Shown: positions 56,282 through 64,000 of the stretch, one piece after another
Layout of the letters: every line of letters starts with the position of its first letter
Position numbering within the stretch: the stretch's first letter is position 1
Source: Gossypium raimondii
Taxonomy: Eukaryota > Streptophyta > Magnoliopsida > Malvales > Malvaceae
DNA length: 64,000 bases
Direction: 5' to 3'
NCBI RefSeq assembly: GCF_025698545.1
Contig: NC_068572.1
Span: forward strand, 4,464,001 to 4,528,000
Made by a program: the position numbers and the translations under genes
Notes under the pieces: model-generated
Database searches by the model: none
Seen by the model: only the letters and a program-made list of their open reading frames with translations
What the model was told of the DNA's origin: nothing

Positions 56282-58708
56282 TCATATGATAGTACAAGCG
56301 TTGGGATTTTCATCACTAAACAATTGGGGAGCATAGACGTAATGAACAAAATATGGAGCACTGGCATCTGTACTCTTCACAATCTTGTTTTCACTGGATT
56401 CACCCACTACTTTCACTTCTTCCTTTTTGGCTTCAACTTTTACAATCTCCTTCTTTTCTTCCTTAGCCTCCATTGTTTTTGAGCTTATCATCTCTGCATG
56501 TTTATGCACTTTCTTTTTAATGTATGATAACAATTTTTCTGGTTCCATTATTCCTTCCACTGTTAGGGTTTGTGCTTTCACATCACTCTTAACACTATAA
56601 ATATCTGCATTCATCGTAAAAGAAAACTTAGGAAGAGACTTGTGATGTCGAATTTAGTAAGTACATTCTTACCTTTATGCTTCAATAACTTGTTGCGTAG
56701 ATCCTGCTCACACTTGTCACAATGTAGATGAACTTTTATCGATGTAGTGCGTAAAATTGGCTGCCGCTCGAAAATACAATGTAAAATATTTAGAAATTAA
56801 TTTAATGGCTTGTGATTGGGTAAAAGCACTATGAAGATCTTTATATAAGGAATCAGATTGTATTTTATCCCTTCTATTAAAACTATGGACCAATTAGTTC
56901 ATATATATTAGATTAAAGAGGAAACGTGGCACACCACATGTAATTATTTGGTCATTCTATCAACAACGTTAATTTTTAACAATAAAAATAGATGAAATTT
57001 TAACGTAAAAAGACCAATTTGTACTTGATCTAATGCATGGGGCGAAGCCAAAAAATTTTGATCATTAAAATATTTGGGCAAACAATAAAATTTGATATAT
57101 TGTAAAATAAACTCTTCACTGTTCAATTTTTATTTTTATTTTCTTAGTACTTAATACACAATGAATTGATTATAGTAATTTGTAAATAATATATAATTAA
57201 TATTTAGTAAAAACTAATATCAAGTAAAAATAAAAATTGTTTGTTTGAAAGAAACTTTTTAAATTTTACACGAACTTTTAACTAAACTTTTTAAAGCAAT
57301 ATTTGTTAATTAAATTATAATTTTTTAAATGAGTAATTATCGCAATTTCTATTAAATTATAATTATTTTTAAATGTATAATTATCACAAATTTTATTTTA
57401 CACCAACTTTTTAATTAATAATAATTCTAAATTAAATATTATATTATTTTACATGTCAATCTAGTAATATGTTAGAAAATAAATGATATTCTCATCGGTT
57501 CAAAAGTTTTTACAATTTTGTGCTTTTATGTGTATATATATACACGAGTCAAATTTTATTATGAGTCCTTATATTATGCGTAAGTTATTAATTTTAGTCT
57601 ATGTACTCTAATTTGGTTATTTTAGTCCTTTCACTTTTTAAAATTTGAAATTTAAGTCATAATCAAGTGTAGCCATTAAATTTTACTATTTTAAAATTTT
57701 ATTGGGAAACATATTATTATATGTATAATACCATGTCAACATACTATTTCTACCATACTCAAAAATAGTTACCTCATTTTAATTAATAGATTTCAAAGCT
57801 ACAATTTAAGTGAAGACTGAAATTTCTAAATTTGAAAACATAAAATTAATCCACAACTTAAGCATAATATAAAAAGTAATAATATAATTGAACTTGGGTG
57901 AGAGAGAGAGTATAAGAGATCGATTTATCAAAATATGCTGATCTTTTTTTTAATTTGAGAATCTATGTTGTTTTTGTTTAATTTACCAAAATATGTTGAA
58001 TTTGGACAGAGAAAGGAAAACATATTATATAGGGCGCGTTTTTAATGCAACATCAATAAAAAGTTACCGTTGGCTTGAAAACACGTCCTATAATGCGCAT
58101 TTTTATTTCTCTCTTTTGAAAATGCGTCTTACAAGGTGTGTTTTTACTGTCATGTCAATAAAAAATACACTCTGTAAGACATATTTTTACTTTCTCTCTT
58201 CAAAAATAACATATATTGGTAAATTAAAAAAAACATAAGTTCTCAAATTTAAAAAAAAAAATCATAAATCACCTGAGTATAAGAAGTAATAATAGAATTT
58301 AACCTGGGAGGGTGAGAGAGAGAGTAAATTACCTTTTTGGTTTCCTTGGGTTTGCTGGGTGTAGTTGTAGCTTTGTCCTTGTCAGGGATCTTAATCTGAG
58401 GCGACAAAATCTCAACCTTTTTATTGCTAACTTTTTCAATCATCCTGTGGATTTTTATTACATCAATCACTCCAGTAACCTTAATTTCACCTTTCCCAAC
58501 ATCAAATTCTACACCATGAACCCCTGCATTTGCATTTCGTATCACAACCAGTATTCACCACCGTTAATTCATCATCATCAATGAAAATAGGATAGCATAG
58601 GCTACCTTGAGTCCTCATGAGAGGCTTTTTAATATCGGATGCGCATTGCCTGCAATGGAGATTCACTTTATAAACTGCAGTGATCACTCCCTCCGTCTTT
58701 GCTGCCAT
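56282..58708 (-). CDS. HIPP-type metallochaperone with two HMA domains
   Basis: Four exons on the minus strand: 58708-58606, 58523-58333, 56760-56673 and 56604-56282; all junctions GT-AG and in register, giving 234 residues. HMA domain 1 (about residues 10-75) has LHCRQC; HMA domain 2 (about 104-165) has LHCDKC, so both keep the metal-binding CxxC. A Lys-rich linker (ILSPQIKIPDKDK) joins them, and an acidic/basic stretch (EAKEEKKEIVKVEAKKEEVK) follows. The C-terminus NACTII is a CaaX box whose final Ile favours geranylgeranylation. The family binds Cu, Zn or Cd ions and associates with membranes or nucleus. The second intron is 1572 bp and repeat-rich, so the two halves could be mistaken for two genes. 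The start at 58708 gives MAAKTEG; no upstream ATG is in frame. Confidence 0.88.
56845..57020. repeat. MITE-like repeat, copy 2, in HIPP intron 2
   Basis: aatcagattgtattttatccc, then ggaccaattagttcat and ttagattaaagaggaaac, closely matching 60595-60680. Confidence 0.5.
57545..58325. repeat. Repeat cluster in HIPP intron 2
   Basis: 57545-57890 matches 31530-32040. A stretch of about 40 bp (aagtaataatataattgaac, then ttgggtgagagagagagta) at 57874-57914 is repeated with few changes at 58284-58325. Between them, 58030-58200 holds three imperfect repeats of a unit containing gcgtcttac/cgtcctata and ttttatttctctctt. Confidence 0.6.
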
Positions 58709-58739
58709 CTTTTGCGGCCCCAATCGATTAGCCAGCCCT

Positions 58740-60574
58740 CACTAATAAAGGACACTTATATACACACAATGAAAAACTTTAATGAAGCAAGAAATTAACC
58801 AGACATTCTAAGGTTGTCACCAAACATGCCTAACACCATAAGCATGATAAATGGAGGAAAATTAGCCATGTTGGTAGGAATTGTTGAGGGTGGCTCACCT
58901 ACTTCACATTTTTACTTGAGATAGTCCCCAAACACACCACCTTCCACTATCTTAATGATGAGACAAAAAGAAATTCTAGAAACACGAGCATCATGGCATT
59001 AATTAATTAATTAATGCATCACCATCAGTCAAACATGTTTTTAGGTACTTAAACACTCGCACTTGGGTTTCCTCAACATGAAGGAAGGCCTTGTACATTC
59101 CAATGCCTCCAGATTAAAAGTTGTTATTAGTCCATTGGGAATGAGCTATTGGATCAAGGAATTGGTTTTGGACCATTTGGTGTATGCGTTAACCCCTTCT
59201 GTTTTCTAACCTCTCAAATGGAAAAATATCATATTGAACCCTTTATATTTTATAAAATTATAAGTTAGTAAATGATTGACCCTAAAAATGATAAAATTTT
59301 AATTTAATCCTTTAAAAATCATTAAGATATGAGCTAATGTAATGATGAAATTGCATTTTAACTCTCATAAAAATATATAACTCAATTCCAACCCCCAAAA
59401 TAATTTGACTTCATCTCTAGAATCAAGTATTATAAAAGAAATCGAGTGTAAGAAAAAGAACAAGAGGGGGAACACGTCTCTGATATCAAACCAATAGGCT
59501 TACCTTAAACACTCGATCCTATGCACCCCACCCTCAACTAAAGAAGCAATAACAACTGCAGTAAGAAACGGTGCAAAAACATCTAAGGTAGACTCGAATT
59601 CATGATAAGACGTGAAAGATAAGGCCACCCACACTAAGCGATGAGTCACCTCATTAGCATTCCATTAAGCAAATATGAAGGGAAAAAAATACTCTACCTT
59701 TATTTTCCTATAAATAAAAAGAAAAACTATTCAACTAAAAAATTTATCTCGGAAAAGAATTGGGATGTAAGGTAGCTTTGATAGTTTTATACATTTTTGC
59801 ATATTTTTGTATATATAATTAAATTGTAATGATTTAGCCGTCATATTTTATATTTTATTTATATAAGATCAGGCACGCCACATAAATTAAAATTTTTAAC
59901 CATTTATTTTATGTATATAAAACTTTCAATTGTGCAATAAATATTAATATATACAATACTTTAGATCAATATGATAGAGATATCGATTAGTTCGAAAATT
60001 TACATGCATAACAACTATAATTATATCGATACATTTAATGGTTGACTTATTAGAATATTGATCCTACAAAATATACGAAAGAATTACACTAGTGTAAATA
60101 GATATATACCCAATTTTAGATCAATATGCTAAAAATATCATATTAATTTAAAAATTTACGTGCATAACAATTATATATATAATACATTATTAGAATATTA
60201 TCTTTAAAAATAGTGTAAGTAGATTCTTATATATACATATACTTAGCATCTAGGAGATGCAATTTTTCAAGAGTTCTAACTTTGTCTTTGTGTCCCATCA
60301 GATCCTTTCAAGGTTTGTCTACAAACTTATGGGCTCCAAAACAGCTAGCCAGACCATAGAAAGGCCTTTTAAGTGGAAACAAAGGTAAATTGGTAATATG
60401 CGGATAATTCCTTTACTTTCACAAAATTTGAGATTTAGTCCCTCTATTTAAAAATTTAGTTTTCCCTTATTCTTCTTCTTTTTTTAAAATTTAAAATTTC
60501 AGTCTAGACATTAAAAATGTAAGTATTTTTTTGTTAAAATTTGTCAATTTAAAATTTTGATTAGGTCATCATTG
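58740..60574. other. Intergenic, no gene seen
   Basis: AT-rich. An inverted copy of the 5505-5760 repeat family lies at about 59240-59410. 59930-60250 contains a loosely repeated pair of segments (tttagatcaatatg, aaaattta-atgcataacaa...) at 59960-60030 and 60117-60180. Confidence 0.5.
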
Positions 60575-60925
60575 GTTCCATAGAAGTATTTGTATAAGGA
60601 GTCATATTGCATTTTGCCTCTTTTGCTCAAAAAATGAAAAAAATAATCCATGTATATTAGATTAAAGAGCAAACTGATTCTTTCTGTTAAAAATTTAATC
60701 CATTTCTATTGCTAAAAACTTATGTAGATGATGGAATAACCAAATATTTATACATGGCGTGTCATGTGTACCTCATCCTGACATATAGGAGCCAGTTTTT
60801 AACAGTTGAAATGAACGAAATTTTTAATAGAAAAATTAATTTACTTTTTGATCTAATATGTAAAGACTAATTTACCCATTTTTTTAGTAGATGAGATATA
60901 CGAGTACTTTTACCGATTATCATCA
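60575..60925. mobile_element. MITE-like repeat, copy 3, most complete
   Basis: The left part tagaagtatttgtataaggagtc and the right part gagatatacgagtacttttacc, with paired words (gtccatgta-ttagattaaagag and gatctaatatgtaaagac; gttaaaaattt and aacagttgaaatg), suggest diverged terminal inverted repeats. Confidence 0.5.
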
Positions 60926-61298
60926 TATGATGGCATATGATTGATAAATTTTTATATAAACTACCAATGATGACAATTGAAATTTTAACACTTATAATGC
61001 GGTAACCAAATCTTAAATTCTGTACAAGTAGAAGGACTAACATCACATTTTAACCCTTAGTAAAATATCTCTTGAAACTGAAAAGGATAGGGCATTTTAA
61101 TCTAAGCTTCCATGGCGGCAGCACGAAAATGCCAAGAGAATATAAAAAGAAAGTGGGAACAAAGAACATACGAGCTCAGTGGTCAAAATCATTACAAATT
61201 TCGAATCGGCCATCAATATGTCGGTAGCACGAAAAATGCAAGCTTGAAACAAAAGTCAGGTTGGCCCCTCAGCATAGTTTAACCAAAGGTCATATAGT

Positions 61299-61319
61299 TG
61301 CGTCATCTGAGTTACGTCA
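61299..61319 (+). promoter_or_regulatory. as-1-like element of the NIMIN promoter
   Basis: Reads TGCGTCA, six bases, TTACGTCA; on the other strand this is TGACGTAA followed by TGACGCA, the two half-sites of as-1 bound by TGA bZIP factors. The spacer is 6 bp rather than the 4 bp of the CaMV prototype. It lies about 255 bp upstream of the ATG. GTCAA (W-box core on the other strand) occurs at about 61180 and 61386. Confidence 0.7.
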
Positions 61320-61507
61320 ACATTCCTTCAACGTTTTACGTTTGGCATGCCATCAACAACACCATCCCCCCACTCAGACTTATTGTCAACCAATGCTCAA
61401 TTTTCAGTCCACGCGTTATTTCTGCGTTTTTTTTACCTTTTATACGTCCCATAGAATCCGCCGTTCCCTGGGTTTCATTGTTCTGGGTCCCCCGGACCCG
61501 TTCACCT

Positions 61508-61514
61508 TATATAT
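61508..61514 (+). promoter_or_regulatory. TATA box of the NIMIN gene
   Basis: tatatat (from cttatatatgg), 60 bp upstream of the ATG. Confidence 0.6.
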
Positions 61515-61573
61515 GGTATTTGGTAAGCACAAAAGAAAGCACAAGCAAAAACTTGCCCTTTATTCAGTTTCAG

Positions 61574-61885
61574 ATGGCAAGCAAGAAGAGAGTTCATGTC
61601 TGCAATGGTGAAGATGAGGAGCAAGAAGATGAGAAGATGGAGCAGTTCTTTGCCCTAATAAGGAATTTCCGTGAAGCTGTTAATAGGAGAAAAAATGAGC
61701 TAAGACAAAGGGATGAAAAGATAAGGAGGGTCGATGGTAAGCAAACAAGTTGGGTTCCAACTTTTGAATGGGCAGATTTTGCCGACGAGATTGAGTTTCG
61801 GAGGCCATCTACAATTAACAATAAAGAAGAAAAAGGAAAACATGAAGAAGAGGAAGAAGGATTAGATCTTAGGCTTACCCTTTAG
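61574..61885 (+). CDS. NIMIN2-like: NIMIN-type NPR1-interacting protein
   Basis: A single exon of 103 residues. N-terminus MASKKRVHVCNGEDEEQEDE, then EKMEQFFALIRNFREAVNRR (conserved block 1, the FF-containing region), then WVPTFEWADFADEIEF (conserved block 2), an acidic Lys/Glu stretch, and a C-terminal LDLRLTL that fits the EAR repressor motif LxLxL. NIMIN proteins bind NPR1 in the nucleus and damp salicylic-acid-induced defence genes. Small intronless layout and motif order fit the family. The frame stays open upstream to an ATG at 61298, but that would lie ahead of the TATA box and inside the as-1-like element, so the downstream start is chosen. Confidence 0.88.
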   Translation: MASKKRVHVCNGEDEEQEDEKMEQFFALIRNFREAVNRRKNELRQRDEKIRRVDGKQTSWVPTFEWADFADEIEFRRPSTINNKEEKGKHEEEEEGLDLRLTL

Positions 61886-62467
61886 TTACTACCATCGATT
61901 TATCTCTATGAATGTTAATATATAATTACTACTTAAAAGAAAATTTCTTACTTTTTTTTTTTGTATTTTAATTGATTGTCTGTTATTTTGTCTGTTGATG
62001 CTTTGACAAAGGAAAGGTTTTGGTTTTGCATTGTTGCTTCCTTATTTAAGCATAAGCGATGTTTTCAAAAGGCAAAAACTTTTAGCGACGCTTGCAATCG
62101 TCGGGAAAAAATGCTTGTTGGTTCTTCCTATCGACGCTCTTTAACGCGGAATTCTGACTAAAATCTCTTGATTTGCTTTGTTATTGTAATCTATTGGGAT
62201 TTATTGGTCAGATTAGGCATCCATTCCACACATAATTTCAAACTCTAGTTAAGTTTTTATATGATTCATCTATGAAGAACTAACTCGAAAAAACTATCTT
62301 ATTAGTGTCGTATGGATATTCAACACTCAACACATCGGAACTTGCGAAAAACAAAAAGGAGAAATCAAACAATGGACTAGCATGACCAAGACACTAGTGT
62401 CCCAAAGTGAACCCTAGGTTTAATCCTTTAAAAAAATTTTAAAAAGTTATAAGTTTATAATTTAATT
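61886..62467. other. 3' flank of NIMIN gene
   Basis: No gene recognised. A small GC-richer patch at 62040-62160 has a 61-codon frame without known features. Confidence 0.45.
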
Positions 62468-62809
62468 TTGACTCTCAAAGAAGAATGGTGGGCAACTATG
62501 GTTAATTCATTTAGGCTAATTAATGAAGAAGAAATAGAAAAAGACAAAAATGAAGAGTCGGATGCAAGTTCTAGTAAAGCAAAAGATTGGCAAATGAATA
62601 AAAAGAAGCTAAGGATAAAGGAGGAGGAGGAGGAAATGAAGAAAAGAGATGGAGGTCGTAGAAGACATGAAAAGAAACCCATTCACGTATCATGTGAGGG
62701 AATTAGTATAATGAATCAATTAATTGTTAAAGATAACTTAGAAGAAGTTTTATATAAGGTTAGAGATGACAGTTCGAATCTGTATGGAATGTATAATAGA
62801 AGAACTTAA
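62468..62809 (+). CDS. Hypothetical charged 113-residue frame
   Basis: Not recognised. Rich in Glu and Lys (EEEIEKDKNEESDASSSK; IKEEEEEMKKRDGGRRR), predicted disordered or coiled, ending VKDNLEEVLYKVRDDSSN. The second Met (residue 11, MVNSFRLINEE) is an alternative start. There is no clear TATA box, and the first codons fall in repeat-like sequence (aatttaattttgactctcaa). It may be an exon of a longer gene, a gene remnant or chance. Confidence 0.25.
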   Translation: MTLKEEWWATMVNSFRLINEEEIEKDKNEESDASSSKAKDWQMNKKKLRIKEEEEEMKKRDGGRRRHEKKPIHVSCEGISIMNQLIVKDNLEEVLYKVRDDSSNLYGMYNRRT

Positions 62810-62937
62810 CTATAGCTACATAAATTATCACCAGTTAGCCAATAAAATTAAATTATAGTAATTATTAAATAAAAGATTCTATTATAGTGATGTGATGGCA
62901 TCAAAGAAATGACGGTGAGTTTTGGTTTCAAGACGAA

Positions 62938-63077
62938 GGGTGGGTTTGGATGGGCGGTGCGTTTACCTGCGGTTAGTGTAAAAACTGCGGTGGCGGTGAG
63001 ATTAGATACTGTAGCGACACTGTAGCGTGAGACAAAAAGTAAACTAAACGCACCGCACCGCACCCAACCGCCCACCC
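62938..63077. mobile_element. MITE with gtgagacaaaaa motif, copy 3
   Basis: The best-preserved copy, GC-rich against its surroundings: ends gggtgggtttggatgggcgg and cccaaccgcccaccc, core gatactgtagcgacactgt and agcgtgagacaaaaagtaaac. Terminal inverted repeats of about 28 bp. Flanks both read cgaagg, a possible short target duplication overlapping the ends. Confidence 0.75.
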
Positions 63078-64000
63078 GAAGGCTCATTTGAAACATTTAC
63101 AACCTAATGTGATGGACGAAATGAAAATGAATAAAACGAAGTGATTGAAGAAAATAATAAAAAGACCAAAGCGTAAATTGCACTATAGCATAGGGACCAA
63201 AACAATAATTAAGTTTTTTTTTATTCCTCTCTTTTTTATAAAGCCATGCGCTAGTTAGAATATAAGTATAGCACTTAAAAAGAAAGAAGACGGAAAGAAG
63301 CCTGATGAAGACTTTGTGTGCTATCATTAGGGATTTGAACTACTCCTTTATGCCTAAAGGACACTTGAAGCGCATAAATTCCATAACACTAGTTGGTAGG
63401 TGATGGACTTTTTTGTCCTATATATGAAAAGCAATGCGTGTCACATAAAAAGAATCTATGAGACGTAATAAATCTAAAGAAATCCTCCAAAGGTATAATA
63501 TATATATTTGAATATTTTTATTTTTTATAATATCTGTTCTTTTTGACACAATGTTTAAAGTTATTTATAATCCCCCAACCCATAAATAGGAGGATAATGC
63601 ACTTCAACGCACTCGAATCTACGTCCTCCTGCATGAGTATTGTCAAGCTAAGACTCAATCAACAATATTTTTAAATTAAAGGAGTTTTTACATGTATAAT
63701 TATAGGTATAATTCTAAATATAAGCATAGCACAATTATAAATGATTTATATTCAAATAATTATAACTAGAATGAAATTGGCATCTAGAAATCTAGCTCAT
63801 GCATGATGAATTTAGAATCAATTTTAAAAAATTCACGAGTTAATTTTTAGGGTAAACTACACCATTATCAATTTTAAAAATTATTTTATCATATGAAAGT
63901 AAAAATGAATATTTATTTTAAGTCAAATAATTTTATTCAACTACTCGATTTTTTATTTGAATCCATGTAATAAAATTTTAAATTAAAGACTAATTAATAT
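63078..64000. other. Intergenic to window end
   Basis: No gene seen. 63540-63660 is a second copy of the cccaacccataaatagg repeat (see 36745-36885). Confidence 0.5.

Noticed and set aside
61298-61573. In-frame upstream extension of the NIMIN frame (195 codons in total)
   Set aside because: It begins inside the as-1-like element and runs through the TATA box; NIMIN proteins are about 100-140 residues and the conserved part starts after 61574.

Overview
The window is plant nuclear DNA, very AT-rich between genes. Evidence for a dicot is spliced GT-AG genes, class III peroxidases, a ubiquitin-eS31 fusion, a HIPP-type metallochaperone and a NIMIN regulator. The style of the dispersed repeats resembles cotton and other Malvaceae, but that is recollection, not a search result.

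About 0-31 kb is a rearranged peroxidase locus. Three intact two-exon class III peroxidase genes (minus strand 6184-7274; plus strand 24404-25494 and 29933-31018) encode 334-residue proteins about 92-97% identical by my count. Two further copies consist only of promoter and first codons (15462-16027 and 26740-27634). The second of these is a near-perfect inverted copy of the upstream half of the middle gene. Between them lie an interrupted inverted duplication (8.45-11.8 kb versus 13.57-15.4 kb), a gag-only copia element with ATTGA target duplications (9142-11302), a LINE fragment with an 11-bp target duplication (13837-14517), and a minus-strand LTR element with 2.6-kb LTRs and no recognisable genes (16028-23523). 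The first 5.5 kb is nested copia and gypsy debris. A decayed plastid-type tRNA-Phe sits at 5960-6032.

31-36 kb is a quieter host-gene island: an intronless ubiquitin-eS31 fusion gene (32170-32640) and a three-exon PP2C phosphatase on the minus strand (33531-34970) with two CACGTG boxes upstream.

36-50 kb is repeat-dominated: a foldback element (38963-39956), then a complete gag-only copia element with ATACT target duplications (40519-49320) that carries, inside its gag gene, a complete non-autonomous gypsy element with CAATT target duplications (41081-47491). The gypsy element keeps gag-like and integrase-C-terminal remnants but has an unrecognised coding region where protease, reverse transcriptase and integrase should be. 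This is the best candidate here for something undescribed.

50-64 kb holds small DNA transposons, several with exact 9-bp target duplications, one carrying gene-like internal sequence. It also holds a four-exon HIPP gene with two HMA domains and a CaaX end (56282-58708), and a NIMIN-type NPR1-interacting gene (61574-61885) with an as-1-like element about 255 bp upstream of its ATG. No operon-like coordination is expected. The shared theme of the host genes is stress and defence (apoplastic peroxidases, PP2C, HIPP, NIMIN), which may be coincidence.
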